From Verrucomicrobiota bacterium (lineage in GTDB: Bacteria; Verrucomicrobiota; Verrucomicrobiia; Limisphaerales; SIBE01): a stretch of DNA of 59,622 nucleotides. The translations under genes were made by a program, and so were the position numbers. Position 1 is the stretch's first letter. Every line of letters begins with the position of its first letter. The stretch lies in the NCBI GenBank assembly GCA_021733945.1, contig JAIPJX010000011.1, positions 1 through 59,622 on the forward strand, given 5' to 3'. This document shows, piece after piece, positions 9,563 through 18,819 of the stretch. Under the pieces are notes generated by a model. That model saw nothing but the letters and a program-made list of their open reading frames with translations. It made no database searches and had not been told where the DNA came from.

Positions 9563-9636
9563 TGGTTGCCGAACATGGATTCGAACCATGACAAGCAGAT
9601 TCAGAATCTGCTGTGCTACCGTTACACCATTCGGCA
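9563..9636 (-). tRNA. tRNA-Gln (anticodon CTG)
   Basis: On the minus strand a complete 74-nt cloverleaf with encoded CCA is visible. Acceptor TGCCGAA pairs with TTCGGCA. The D arm is GTGT/GCAC with loop AACGGTA. Anticodon stem GCAGA/TCTGC encloses loop TTCTGAA, giving anticodon CTG (Gln, reading CAG). The variable loop has 4 nt, and the T arm is CATGG-TTCGAAT-CCATG with five pairs. Discriminator A is followed by CCA. It lies antisense to the direction of the nuo genes, between nuoE and nuoF. Confidence 0.95.
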
Positions 9637-9650
9637 ATCCAGAAGGACAA

Positions 9651-9678
9651 AACCTAGAGGAAAAGTTTAAAGAGTCAA
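9651..9678 (-). promoter_or_regulatory. Candidate sigma-70 promoter of tRNA-Gln
   Basis: Read on the minus strand, a -35-like TTGACT (9673-9678) is followed 16 bp later by TAGGTT (9651-9656), 14 bp before the first base of the tRNA. The -35 is close to consensus and the -10 is weak (3 of 6). Position and orientation fit a stable-RNA promoter. Confidence 0.4.
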
Positions 9679-9768
9679 GCAGTCTGAGCAAAGTGTTTCA
9701 AATCTGTGGTTTCAGCACGGTTCAGCGGGCCGCAACATCGAATTTCATTCCAACTCATTGTTAGCCTT

Positions 9769-11196
9769 ATGGCCAAGGAATACCGCCTCATTCTCAAAAA
9801 TATCGATTCGGATGGATACACTCCGGATCTGGAATGTTATGTGCGGCACGGCGGTTATCAGACGCTCCAAAAGGCACTAAAACTGCCGCCTAAAATTGTT
9901 TCCGAAGAAAAAACCATTTCCGTTCCGGAGCAGATTCGGGATGAAGTCAAACTCTCCGGACTGCGGGGTCGCGGGGGTGCCGGATTCTCCTGCGGTTTGA
10001 AGTGGTCGTTTGTGGATCGCAAAAGCGGCAAACCCATCTACCTCATCTGCAACGCAGACGAATCCGAACCGGGCACGTTCAAGGATCGGCAGATCATTCA
10101 CAAGGATCCGCATCAGTTGATCGAGGGAATGATTCTTTCGTGCTATGCCAACGACGTAAAAATCGCCTACATCTACATCCGCGGAGAAATGGCGGAAGGT
10201 GCCAGGATCTTGAATCGCGCACTGGACGAGGCCCGGTCGAAGAATTTTCTCGGCAAAAACATTCTCGGCAGCGGCTATGACCTCGAGATTCATGTGCATC
10301 GCGGTGCCGGTGCCTACATCTGCGGCGAGGAAACCGGACTGATCGAATCGCTGGAAGGCAAACGCCCCTATCCCCGGATCAAGCCCCCGTATTTCCCCGC
10401 CATCCTCGGCCTCTACATGTGCCCCACGATTGTCAACAATGTCGAAACGTTGTGCGCCGTGAAGCATATCGTCGACATGGGGGCCAGCGAATACGCAAAA
10501 CTCGGTACACCGAACAACACCGGCACACGCATCGTTTCCATCAGCGGCCATGTCCGGAAACCCGGTTACTATGAAATCGAAGTCGGTGCCGCGACTCTGG
10601 GAGAACTGATTTTCGATTTCGCAGGGGGACTGCACGAAGGACGCCAGCTCAAGGCGATCATTCCCGGTGGATCCTCGGCCAAGGTGTTCCGGGCCGGCGA
10701 AAAATTTAAGATCAAGAAGCGGGGCGCAACCGGAGCAGACACCGAACAGGAGATCGATCTGCTCGATCTTCCCTATGATTTTGATTCCATCATGGCCGCC
10801 GGCAGCATGTCCGGCTCCAGCGCCATCATCGTGATGGATGACTCGACCGACATCGTCGAAGCCCTGGCCAATCTCTCCGAGTTTTACGCCCATGAAAGCT
10901 GCGGCCAGTGCACTCCCTGCCGTGAAGGGTCTCTCTGGATGAGCAAGGCGCTCAATCGTCTGGCCTCGGGCAACGGACGCCGCGAGGACGCCGATTACCT
11001 GCTCCGCATCGCGGACAACATCCCCGGCGGTCGCACCATCTGCGCCTTTGGGGAGGCCTGTTCCTGGCCGGTGCAGAGTTTCGTCCGCAAATTCAAAGAC
11101 GAGTTTGAAGCCAAGGGAGCCCAGGCCGAGGCCCGTCGCAACTCGGGAGCCGGCACCGCGCAACCGTCCACCGCCCTGCCCGCTCATTCCGCTTGA
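9769..11196 (+). CDS. nuoF: NADH-quinone oxidoreductase subunit F (NuoF)
   Basis: A 475-residue 51-kDa-type subunit, the entry point for electrons from NADH via FMN. The FMN/NADH glycine-rich motif LRGRGGAGF is at about residues 65-73, with CNADESEPGTFKDR and GAGAYICGEETGLIESLEG after it. Cluster N3 ligands are in ESCGQCTPCREGS (about 380-392), with the fourth Cys in GRTICAFGEAC (about 424). ATG at 9769 gives the family start (MAKEYRLILKNI). The C-terminus carries an extra Ala/Pro-rich tail of about 20 residues. Confidence 0.97.
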   Translation: MAKEYRLILKNIDSDGYTPDLECYVRHGGYQTLQKALKLPPKIVSEEKTISVPEQIRDEVKLSGLRGRGGAGFSCGLKWSFVDRKSGKPIYLICNADESEPGTFKDRQIIHKDPHQLIEGMILSCYANDVKIAYIYIRGEMAEGARILNRALDEARSKNFLGKNILGSGYDLEIHVHRGAGAYICGEETGLIESLEGKRPYPRIKPPYFPAILGLYMCPTIVNNVETLCAVKHIVDMGASEYAKLGTPNNTGTRIVSISGHVRKPGYYEIEVGAATLGELIFDFAGGLHEGRQLKAIIPGGSSAKVFRAGEKFKIKKRGATGADTEQEIDLLDLPYDFDSIMAAGSMSGSSAIIVMDDSTDIVEALANLSEFYAHESCGQCTPCREGSLWMSKALNRLASGNGRREDADYLLRIADNIPGGRTICAFGEACSWPVQSFVRKFKDEFEAKGAQAEARRNSGAGTAQPSTALPAHSA

Positions 11197-11219
11197 GACC
11201 CGCAAAGCAACCAGCCGCC

Positions 11220-12932
11220 ATGCCGCCTACAGCCACCCAGGAAACCGAAACCCAAGCGCCGGTGATCGATACCATCGCGATCAAGGTCGACGGTCGTGAG
11301 ATTTCGATTCCCAAGCTGTCGGTCGACCCGATCTCAGGCCGCCCGGTTCCCACCACGATGATCCAGGCGTGTGCCGCTGCGGGTGTCGAGGTTCCGCATT
11401 ACTGTTATCATCCCAAGCTGCCTGTCTCGGGCAACTGCCGGATGTGCCTGGTGGAATTCGGCACACCGGCAATGGGGCCGGACCGCAAACCGATTCTCAA
11501 CGCGGATGGCACCTCGAAGATCGCGAAATCGCCCCGACCCGCCATTGCGTGCGCCAGTCCGGTTTCCCCGGGCATGGAGATCTACACGACGACTCCCGGT
11601 GTGAAGGAGATGCGCACGAGCATCCTTGAATTTTTACTGATCAATCATCCCCTGGATTGTCCGATTTGTGATCAGGCGGGTGAATGCAAGCTCCAGGAGT
11701 ATTCCATGGAGTACGGGCAGGCCGAAAGCCGGTTTGCAGAAACCAAGGTGCACAAGCCCAAGCAGGTCGATCTGGGGCCGAGGATCATGCTTGATGACGA
11801 GCGTTGCATTCTCTGCACTCGCTGCATCCGGTTCACGCGTGACATCGCAGGCGACGACGCCCTGGGCATCCTCAACCGCGGCGGTCACAACACGCTCAGC
11901 CATTACCCCGGCAAACCGTTTGATAACAATTACACGCTCAACACCGCCGACATCTGCCCAGTGGGGGCGCTCACCTCCAAGGATTTCCGGTTCCAGATGC
12001 GCGTCTGGTTCCTCAAGGAAACCAACAGTGTCTGCACCAGCTGCGCCACAGGCTGCAATATCAAGATCGGTTCCCGCGAAGACCGCATTTACCGGTATGT
12101 GCCCCGCGACAACGACTCCGTCAACTCATGCTGGATGTGCGACGAGGGCCGGTTGAATTACAAATGGATTGGACGCGAGGACAGGATTCAGACCGTGTCG
12201 ATCCGGAAGGCCGGGGGCGGGTTGGAAAGCTCTTCCTGGACTGAGGCGTTGAAACACGTCACCGGACTGCTGAAACAGGCAACCCCCGGTTCGGTGGCGA
12301 TCATTGCTTCGGCACGTCAGACCAACGAGGAACTGTTCCTTCTGTCCACCCTGGCGAAGAAACTCGATGCCCTGACGGATGTGGTTCCTCGTTCCGGTCA
12401 GGCGGACGCGCTGCTCGTGAGTGCGGACCGCAACCCCAACACAACCGGGGCTGCCCTGACCGGGTTCATCACGGCCAAACCCGGTTCCATTCTCCCGAAA
12501 ATCGCCGAATCCATTCGTTCGGGCAGGATCAGGACGCTGTTGGTCATCGGTGAAGATGTCACCCGGCATGGTCTGGACGCAGCGTTGTTGGGCAAGCTCG
12601 ACACTCTGGTGGTGAGCGATATCCTGCCCAATGCAACCACCGCACTGGCCCATGTGCTCCTGCCCGGACGCGCGCATGCCGAAAAACGCGGCACGTTCAC
12701 CAATATCAAAGGACGGGTGCAGAAGTTTATGCGAGCCGTCGAGGCACCCGGGGAAGCCCGTGCGGAATGGGAGTTTTTGCAGGAACTGACGACGCCGATC
12801 ACCGGACAGGCGGGGTTTGCGGGCATCGAAGCCCTCTTCAACCACATGGCCGCCGAGCGACCGGGGTTGAAACACCTGACCTGGAGCGATCTGAAAGACT
12901 CCGGCGCGACCGCGTCTGGGAGCGAGGGATAA
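11220..12932 (+). CDS. nuoG: NADH-quinone oxidoreductase subunit G (NuoG), short form
   Basis: A 570-residue iron-sulfur subunit that passes electrons from NuoF towards NuoI. In order: a plant-type [2Fe-2S] domain (Cys in HYCYHPKLPVSGNCRMCLVE, about 58-77), the His/Cys3 cluster (HPLDCPICDQAGECKLQ, about 142), two further [4Fe-4S] sites (CILCTRCIRFTRD and CPVGALT), and the N7-type cysteines CTSCATGC...CWMC (about 271-307). The molybdopterin-oxidoreductase-like region after these is abbreviated compared with the roughly 900 residues of the E. coli protein. ATG at 11220 is preferred to an in-frame TTG at 11193 that overlaps the nuoF stop. Confidence 0.95.
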   Translation: MPPTATQETETQAPVIDTIAIKVDGREISIPKLSVDPISGRPVPTTMIQACAAAGVEVPHYCYHPKLPVSGNCRMCLVEFGTPAMGPDRKPILNADGTSKIAKSPRPAIACASPVSPGMEIYTTTPGVKEMRTSILEFLLINHPLDCPICDQAGECKLQEYSMEYGQAESRFAETKVHKPKQVDLGPRIMLDDERCILCTRCIRFTRDIAGDDALGILNRGGHNTLSHYPGKPFDNNYTLNTADICPVGALTSKDFRFQMRVWFLKETNSVCTSCATGCNIKIGSREDRIYRYVPRDNDSVNSCWMCDEGRLNYKWIGREDRIQTVSIRKAGGGLESSSWTEALKHVTGLLKQATPGSVAIIASARQTNEELFLLSTLAKKLDALTDVVPRSGQADALLVSADRNPNTTGAALTGFITAKPGSILPKIAESIRSGRIRTLLVIGEDVTRHGLDAALLGKLDTLVVSDILPNATTALAHVLLPGRAHAEKRGTFTNIKGRVQKFMRAVEAPGEARAEWEFLQELTTPITGQAGFAGIEALFNHMAAERPGLKHLTWSDLKDSGATASGSEG

Positions 12933-12938
12933 CCGATC

Positions 12939-13979
12939 ATGAGCTGGATTGAACATCTGAGCCCCACCCAACAGTTCGTGCTGTTCAGCACGCTGAAGGT
13001 GCTGTGTGTGATTGTGGTGCTTCTGCCCACCATTGCTTATTCGGTCATGGCGGAACGCAGGGTATCCGCCGCCATTCAGGACCGGGTCGGTCCCAACCGG
13101 GTCGGACCGTTCGGACTGCTTCAACCGCTGGCTGACGGTCTCAAGTTCATTCTCAAGGAGGACTTTACTCCGGCCCATGTGCGCAAGGTGTTTTTCTGGA
13201 TTGCACCCGCGGTCGCCATGGTCCCCGCGTTCATGACCATGGCGGTGATCCCCTTTGGATCGACCCTGGGGGCCCAGAAGATGGTCATTGCGGATCTGAA
13301 CGTGGGCATCCTTTACACCTTCGGCATCGTGTCCCTCGGTGTCTATGGCATCATTCTGGCAGGCTACGCTTCCAACTCCAAATACCCCTTCCTGGGCGCC
13401 ATTCGATCCACTGCCCAGATGATTTCCTACGAAATTGCGATGGGACTGTCGGTCATCCCGGTTTTCCTGTGCGTGGGCGATCTCAACCTGGGACAGGTCA
13501 TTTCGTATCAGAGCAATCACGGTTGGCTGGTGCTTTACGCTCCGGTTTCGTTCGTGATTTTTCTGGTGGCTGCATTCGCTGAAACCAACCGGCTCCCGTT
13601 CGATCTCCCCGAGTGTGAAACCGAACTGGTGGCCGGATACCACACCGAATACAGTTCCATGAAGTTTGCCCTGTTTTTCCTCGGGGAATACGCCAACATG
13701 ATCGCCGCATCGGCCATGATGGTGACGCTGTTTTTCGGCGGATGGACCCTTCCGTTTTTTGGGCTGGATCAACCGGCGACGGGTATTCTGGGTGGGTTTT
13801 TGCACATTGGCATTTTTATGGGCAAGATGCTGATGTTCATGTTGCTGTTCATCTGGGTGCGTTGGATGTTGCCGCGTTTCCGGTATGACCAGCTGATGGA
13901 TTTGGGCTGGCGTCGCTTTGTTCCGCTGGGATTGGTGAACATTGTCGCCACGGCAATTTTCCTGTGGATGCGAGCCTAG
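12939..13979 (+). CDS. nuoH: NADH-quinone oxidoreductase subunit H (NuoH)
   Basis: A 346-residue membrane subunit at the joint of the two arms of complex I, forming part of the quinone channel. About eight hydrophobic segments are visible. Diagnostic motifs are ERRVSAAIQDRVGPNRVGPF near residue 45, FAETNRLPFDLPECETELVA near 210, and GYHTEYSSMKFALFFLGEY. The charged residues of these loops couple quinone reduction to proton movement. It starts 6 bp after the nuoG stop. Confidence 0.97.
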   Translation: MSWIEHLSPTQQFVLFSTLKVLCVIVVLLPTIAYSVMAERRVSAAIQDRVGPNRVGPFGLLQPLADGLKFILKEDFTPAHVRKVFFWIAPAVAMVPAFMTMAVIPFGSTLGAQKMVIADLNVGILYTFGIVSLGVYGIILAGYASNSKYPFLGAIRSTAQMISYEIAMGLSVIPVFLCVGDLNLGQVISYQSNHGWLVLYAPVSFVIFLVAAFAETNRLPFDLPECETELVAGYHTEYSSMKFALFFLGEYANMIAASAMMVTLFFGGWTLPFFGLDQPATGILGGFLHIGIFMGKMLMFMLLFIWVRWMLPRFRYDQLMDLGWRRFVPLGLVNIVATAIFLWMRA

Positions 13980-14001
13980 CGGGCGGAATCTGAGGGACTG
14001 C

Positions 14002-14562
14002 ATGATTGTAAAACGACGAGCATTAAGTTTTTGGGAGCGGCTGTATGTGCCGGCGCTTCTGGGCGGCATCAAGGTGACGCTCGGTCATTTCTTTAAGAAG
14101 AGCGTGACCATGCAGTATCCGGAGGAAAAATGGACCGTTCCGGAGGGCTACCGCGGAGCTCCCTATCTGGTGAAGGACCAGGAGGACCGGACCAAGTGCG
14201 TTTCCTGCCAGCTCTGCGAATTTGTCTGTCCTCCCAGGGCCATCACCATCACTCCGCCGGGACCGACGGCTTCGGCCGAAGCGGGCAACGTGGAGAAGAT
14301 GCCCAAGGAATTTGAGATCAACATGCTCCGGTGCATCTTCTGCGGGTTCTGCCAGGAGGTCTGCCCTGAAGAGGCCATCTTCCTGATGAAGGATTATTCG
14401 CTTACAGGGACCAACCGTGAGGAAATGATTTACAACAAGGAAAAACTCCTCTCGCTGGGTGGCATCCACCAGGATCCCATCCAGAAATGGAAACAAAAAC
14501 TCAGGGAAGCCCGGGAACAGGGCATCGGGGCCGAGGGCCATTCTGACAAGGTCGACCCATGA
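14002..14562 (+). CDS. nuoI: NADH-quinone oxidoreductase subunit I (NuoI)
   Basis: A 186-residue 8Fe ferredoxin-like subunit carrying clusters N6a and N6b. Two [4Fe-4S] motifs are visible: CVSCQLCEFVCPP (about residue 66) and CIFCGFCQEVCPEEAI (about 112). An N-terminal amphipathic stretch (about residues 10-35) should lie on the membrane. ATG at 14002 (MIVKRRALSFWERLY) has a TGAGGGA ribosome site upstream; an earlier in-frame start would run back into nuoH. The stop overlaps the nuoJ start (ATGA). Confidence 0.96.
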   Translation: MIVKRRALSFWERLYVPALLGGIKVTLGHFFKKSVTMQYPEEKWTVPEGYRGAPYLVKDQEDRTKCVSCQLCEFVCPPRAITITPPGPTASAEAGNVEKMPKEFEINMLRCIFCGFCQEVCPEEAIFLMKDYSLTGTNREEMIYNKEKLLSLGGIHQDPIQKWKQKLREAREQGIGAEGHSDKVDP

Positions 14563-15071
14563 TCCAGGACGTCCTATTTTATTTGTTCGCGTTCATGACG
14601 CTGCTCAGCGCCGTGCTCGTCGTGGCGAATCCGGTGAGTCGCAACCCGGTGACCAGCGCCATGTTCCTGGTGCTCACCATTCTGTTCATGGCCGGACTGT
14701 TTGTGCAGCTTCACGCGTTCTTCCTGGCCGCCGTCCAGATTCTGGTTTATGCCGGTGCCGTGATCGTGCTGTTTTTGTTTGTGATCATGCTCCTTGACCT
14801 GAAGGAGGAACAATCGCGTCGTATTGGGAAACTGGGAAGCGTTCTGGGGCTTGTGTCCGTGGGCGTCGTCTTTGTTCTGTTCAACCGGGCCCTGAGCGGG
14901 CTCCCCGCCAAAGTCCCCGGAGCAACCGGCCAACCCAGCCTGGAGGGACTGACCGCTCCGCTCGGTCACGCTCTGTTCAAGCAGTATCTGCTGCCCTTCG
15001 AGATCCTCTCGGTCCTCCTCCTCGTGGCCATGGTCGGCGTCATTCTCCTCAGCAAAAAGGATCTGCGATGA
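14559..15071 (+). CDS. nuoJ: NADH-quinone oxidoreductase subunit J (NuoJ)
   Basis: A 170-residue membrane subunit with five hydrophobic segments. The highly conserved third helix with its pi-bulge region is recognisable as [20 protein letters not shown] near residue 60, followed by [12 protein letters not shown]. It belongs to the E-channel between NuoH and the antiporter-like subunits. ATGA overlaps link it to nuoI upstream and nuoK downstream. Confidence 0.95.
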   Translation: MIQDVLFYLFAFMTLLSAVLVVANPVSRNPVTSAMFLVLTILFMAGLFVQLHAFFLAAVQILVYAGAVIVLFLFVIMLLDLKEEQSRRIGKLGSVLGLVSVGVVFVLFNRALSGLPAKVPGATGQPSLEGLTAPLGHALFKQYLLPFEILSVLLLVAMVGVILLSKKDLR

Positions 15072-15376
15072 CCAGCATTGGATTGGGACATTATCTTGTG
15101 GTGAGTGCGGCGCTGTTTTGCATCGGCCTGTTCGGCGTCGTCACACGCCGGAGCCTGCTGGTGATCTACATGTCCCTGGAACTGATGCTCAACGCCGCGA
15201 ACCTCGCGTTGGTGGCGATGTCGCGGTTCAACGGAAATCTTGACGGACAGATCATGGTCTTTTTCACCATCACCGTCGCCGCCGCCGAGGTTTCGGTGGG
15301 ACTGGCCATGATCGTGGCGCTGTGTCGCAAGCGCCGGTCGGCGCACGTAGAGGACCTTACAACGTTGAAGCTCTAG
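15068..15376 (+). CDS. nuoK: NADH-quinone oxidoreductase subunit K (NuoK)
   Basis: A 102-residue three-helix membrane subunit. The conserved proton-path glutamates are visible in helix 2 ([15 protein letters not shown]) and helix 3 ([17 protein letters not shown]). Length and motifs are standard. The nuoJ stop overlaps its ATG and its TAG stop is followed immediately by the nuoL ATG. Confidence 0.95.
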   Translation: MTSIGLGHYLVVSAALFCIGLFGVVTRRSLLVIYMSLELMLNAANLALVAMSRFNGNLDGQIMVFFTITVAAAEVSVGLAMIVALCRKRRSAHVEDLTTLKL

Positions 15377-17251
15377 ATGAGTTACGCATTTCCATGGTTC
15401 GTTCTGTTTCTGCCGCTGTTCGCAGCGGTGGGCATCGTCCTGTTCACCCTCAAGAACCGGAATGTCAGCGCCACGATTTCCATTGCGGCGATCGTCGGCG
15501 GCTTTTTTCTCACACTCCTCTTTCTTGTGAACCACGGATGGACCCCCGGGCGAAACGAGGTCAACTGGCTCTGGATGGTTGTGGGAGATCTGCGCATTGA
15601 ATTTGGTCTGCGGCTTGATCCGTTGAGCCTGCTGATGCTGCTGGTGGTCACCGGCGTGGGCGGGGCCATTCACATCTACTCGCGCGGTTACATGCACGAC
15701 GACCCGAATGCGGGCCGGTATTTCGCATCCCTCAGTCTGTTCACCTTCTCGATGCTGGGGGTGGTGCTGTCCACGAACTTTGTCCAGATGTTCATCTTCT
15801 GGGAACTGGTCGGGGTATCAAGCTATCTGCTCATTGGCTTTTGGTATGCTCGTCCCTCAGCCGCGGACGCCTGCAAAAAGGCGTTCCTGACCAACCGCCT
15901 CGGCGATTTCGGATTTCTCTGGGGGATCCTCATGGTCTGGGGGGCCCTGGGATCCGTTAATTTCGTTGAACTGGAAGCGACGCTGAAGGCCAATCCGGTG
16001 GCTCTGGGTTCCCTGGCAACCGCCGCCGGTTTGCTCGTGTTCTGCGGTGCCCTTGGAAAATCAGCCCAGTTCCCACTCCATGTCTGGCTGCCCGATGCCA
16101 TGGAAGGTCCCACCCCGGTGAGCGCTTTGATCCATGCTGCGACCATGGTGGCGGCCGGTGTTTACATGCTCTGCCGGGTGTTCTTCATCTTCAACGGACC
16201 CGCGCTCGAGGTGATCGCCTGGATCGGCGGGTTTACCGCGCTCATCGCGGCGTTGATGGCGACCCGCCAGGATGACATCAAACGGATCCTTGCGTATTCC
16301 ACCCTTTCCCAGCTCGGTTACATGGTGATGGCGGTTGGGTTGCAGGGAACCGTTCCGGCGATGTATCACCTCACCACCCATGCCGCCTTCAAGGCCATGC
16401 TGTTCCTCGGGGCTGGATCCGTGATCCACGCCATGCATCACGAACAGAACATCTGGAAGATGGGCGGACTGCGTGAGCGCATGCCGATCACCTATCGCAC
16501 CTTCCTGCTGGGCACGCTGGCCTTGTGCGGGGTGCCTCCGTTCAGCGGGTTCTTCAGCAAGGACGAGGTGTTGACCCAGGCTTTCGAACACAATCCGGTG
16601 TTGTTTGCCATCGCAACCCTGGTGGCCATGCTAACCACGTTTTACATGTTCCGGCTGGTTTTTGTGGCGTTCCGCGGAGGCCATCGCGCCGATGCCGCCA
16701 GCCACGCCCACGAATCGCCGGGGGTCATGACCTGGCCCCTGATGTTCCTGGCCATCCCAACCGTGTTCGCCGGATTCTGGGGCATCGAAACCCTCCTTGC
16801 CCACCAGTTTGGCGGGGCTGCCGTGCATGCTTCGGGCTCGATGCTGGACCATCTGTTCAGCCCTTTCAACCACGCCCCCGCATCGGCGTTCCTCGGTCTG
16901 GGTGCCGTCGGAATCGGATTCCTGCTCGCACAACGCCTGTATGCCAATGCCGAGACGGACCCGCTTCCCGAAAAGCTAGGCTGGGTCAGCGAGTTTGTCC
17001 GTGATCGCTTTTACCTGGATGAACTTTACGCCATCCTCATTCGTATCACCCACGACGCGCTGGCACAGGTCTCCGACGCTCTGGATCGCTGGGTCGTGAG
17101 CGGATTCCTTGTAAAGGGGACCCACGGGTCGGTTGAGTTGCTTGGACGGGGCCTGCGCCTCCTGCAAACCGGCAGTCTGCAAACCTACGCCCTGATGTTC
17201 GCGGTGGGGGTCGCCGCTCTCCTGTATTTCCTGCTCGGAGGCGCGCAATGA
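15377..17251 (+). CDS. nuoL: NADH-quinone oxidoreductase subunit L (NuoL)
   Basis: A 624-residue antiporter-like proton-pumping subunit at the distal end of complex I. The N-terminal domain has FTFSMLGVVLSTNFVQMFIF and WELVGVSSYLLIGFWY with the channel glutamate. The core has GKSAQFPLHVWLPDAMEGPT with the channel lysine and PVSALIHAATMVAAGVYML. The C-terminal part includes the long lateral helix and a final membrane anchor (LMFAVGVAALLYFLLGG). It begins directly after the nuoK stop with no gap. Confidence 0.97.
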   Translation: MSYAFPWFVLFLPLFAAVGIVLFTLKNRNVSATISIAAIVGGFFLTLLFLVNHGWTPGRNEVNWLWMVVGDLRIEFGLRLDPLSLLMLLVVTGVGGAIHIYSRGYMHDDPNAGRYFASLSLFTFSMLGVVLSTNFVQMFIFWELVGVSSYLLIGFWYARPSAADACKKAFLTNRLGDFGFLWGILMVWGALGSVNFVELEATLKANPVALGSLATAAGLLVFCGALGKSAQFPLHVWLPDAMEGPTPVSALIHAATMVAAGVYMLCRVFFIFNGPALEVIAWIGGFTALIAALMATRQDDIKRILAYSTLSQLGYMVMAVGLQGTVPAMYHLTTHAAFKAMLFLGAGSVIHAMHHEQNIWKMGGLRERMPITYRTFLLGTLALCGVPPFSGFFSKDEVLTQAFEHNPVLFAIATLVAMLTTFYMFRLVFVAFRGGHRADAASHAHESPGVMTWPLMFLAIPTVFAGFWGIETLLAHQFGGAAVHASGSMLDHLFSPFNHAPASAFLGLGAVGIGFLLAQRLYANAETDPLPEKLGWVSEFVRDRFYLDELYAILIRITHDALAQVSDALDRWVVSGFLVKGTHGSVELLGRGLRLLQTGSLQTYALMFAVGVAALLYFLLGGAQ

Positions 17252-17274
17252 ACGCCTGAGCGTGTTCCCATAAC

Positions 17275-18819
17275 ATGTCGACCATTACCTACATTCTCCT
17301 TTGGCCGCTCCTGGGTGCTGTCTGCGTAGCCGCCCTGCCCGGTTCGTTTCGGTTCGCCATCCGCTCCATCGCGCTTGCAACGACGTTCATCTCGATGATT
17401 CTGGCGATCCTGCTGTTTGTCGGGTTTGACGCCTCGGTAGCCGGACCGCAGTTCGTTCAGAAGGTTCCCTGGGTTCAGGCACTTGGCATCAGTTATCATG
17501 TGGGGGTGGATGGCCTGAACATCGGACTGCTTCTCATGGGGGCCATTGTCGCGTTTACCGCCGCCTGCATGTCCTCCGAGATCGAGACACGGCTCAAGGA
17601 ATACTACATTCTTCTCCTGGTCATGACCGTTGGCATCCTGAGTGCGTTTGCTTCCCTGGACCTGTTCTTCTTCTACTTTTTCCATGAACTGGCCCTGATC
17701 CCGACCTTCATCATGATTGGGCTGTGGGGCAGGGGCGAGAACCGGAACTATGCCACCTACAAGATCACGATATATCTCAGCATTGGCGCCCTGCTCGCGT
17801 TGATCGGTCTGATCTCCATCTACGTTCAGACCGGCGCCCGAACATTCGACATCATCGAACTGACGCGGTTGGTGTCCGCAAAACCAATCGGAGCGCAATC
17901 CCAGGGGATCATCTTCCCGTTTCTTCTGTTCGGTTTCGGCATTCTGGTGTCTCTCTGGCCTTTTCACACCTGGGCACCCCTCGGGTACGCCGCGGCGCCA
18001 ACGGCCACCGCCATGCTGCATGCGGGCGTCCTGAAAAAATTTGGCTTGTATGGCCTGATTCGTGTCGCCATTCCCCTGCTGCCCGATGCAGCCCGAGACT
18101 GGACGCAGGTGTTGGCCCTGCTCTGCCTGGGCAACATCCTTTACTGCGGGTTTGTTGCGATGCGCCAGAAGAACCTGCTGCTTCTGATTGGAAATTCCAG
18201 CGTGGCTCACATGGGTTTTGTATTCCTTGGCATTGCTTCCCTGAGCCTGGTGGGAATCACCGGCGCTGTGTTGGTGATGATTGCTCACGGATTCCTGGCC
18301 GCCCTGACCTTTGCCCTGATCGGTTTCCTCCATCGTCAGACCGGCACCGTGGAAATGGATCGCCTGGGCGGACTGCTTCCCCGGATTCCCTTCGTCGGCG
18401 CGGTGATGATCATGGCGATGCTTGCCGGATGCGGTCTTCCGGGGTTTGCCAATTTCGTGGGTGAGGTCACCGTCTTTTTCGGGGCCTGGAAGGTATTTCC
18501 TGTTATTACGGTGCTGGCGCTCTGGGGAGCCCTGGTGATTGGCGGCGTTTACATGTTGCGCGCCATTCGAACGGTCTTCCACGGTCCGGCGACCACTGCG
18601 TTTGAGTCTCTCAAGGACGCCGTGCATCCCCTCGCCCGTCTTTCATTTGTATTACTCCTGGGAAGCCTGCTTTTGTTCGGATTTTTCCCGCGCCTGCTAT
18701 CTGACAAGATTCGGCCCGCCGCCGATCAGATCGCCGCCATGGTGGCGCCGCGGGAGACCACCGCACCGGTGCTGGCCGGAACCTCAGCAGCCACCGACGA
18801 ACCGATTTTGCGACGATGA
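17275..18819 (+). CDS. nuoM: NADH-quinone oxidoreductase subunit M (NuoM)
   Basis: A 514-residue antiporter-like proton-pumping subunit. Recognisable elements are YHVGVDGLNIGLLLMGAIVA near residue 75, FFYFFHELALIPTFIMIGLW with the channel glutamate (about 130-150), LWPFHTWAPLGYAAAPTATA near 230, and LIGNSSVAHMGFVFLGI. About fourteen hydrophobic segments are present. It follows nuoL after 23 bp and overlaps nuoN by ATGA. Confidence 0.97.
   Translation: MSTITYILLWPLLGAVCVAALPGSFRFAIRSIALATTFISMILAILLFVGFDASVAGPQFVQKVPWVQALGISYHVGVDGLNIGLLLMGAIVAFTAACMSSEIETRLKEYYILLLVMTVGILSAFASLDLFFFYFFHELALIPTFIMIGLWGRGENRNYATYKITIYLSIGALLALIGLISIYVQTGARTFDIIELTRLVSAKPIGAQSQGIIFPFLLFGFGILVSLWPFHTWAPLGYAAAPTATAMLHAGVLKKFGLYGLIRVAIPLLPDAARDWTQVLALLCLGNILYCGFVAMRQKNLLLLIGNSSVAHMGFVFLGIASLSLVGITGAVLVMIAHGFLAALTFALIGFLHRQTGTVEMDRLGGLLPRIPFVGAVMIMAMLAGCGLPGFANFVGEVTVFFGAWKVFPVITVLALWGALVIGGVYMLRAIRTVFHGPATTAFESLKDAVHPLARLSFVLLLGSLLLFGFFPRLLSDKIRPAADQIAAMVAPRETTAPVLAGTSAATDEPILRR

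Noticed and set aside
12126-14072. Long minus-strand open frame antisense to nuoG-nuoI
   Set aside because: Low-complexity His/Gln-rich translation typical of a shadow frame in GC-rich DNA; the plus strand encodes well-conserved complex I subunits.
17185-18627. Minus-strand open frame antisense to nuoM
   Set aside because: Same reason: an unrelated composition-driven frame opposite a conserved membrane protein.
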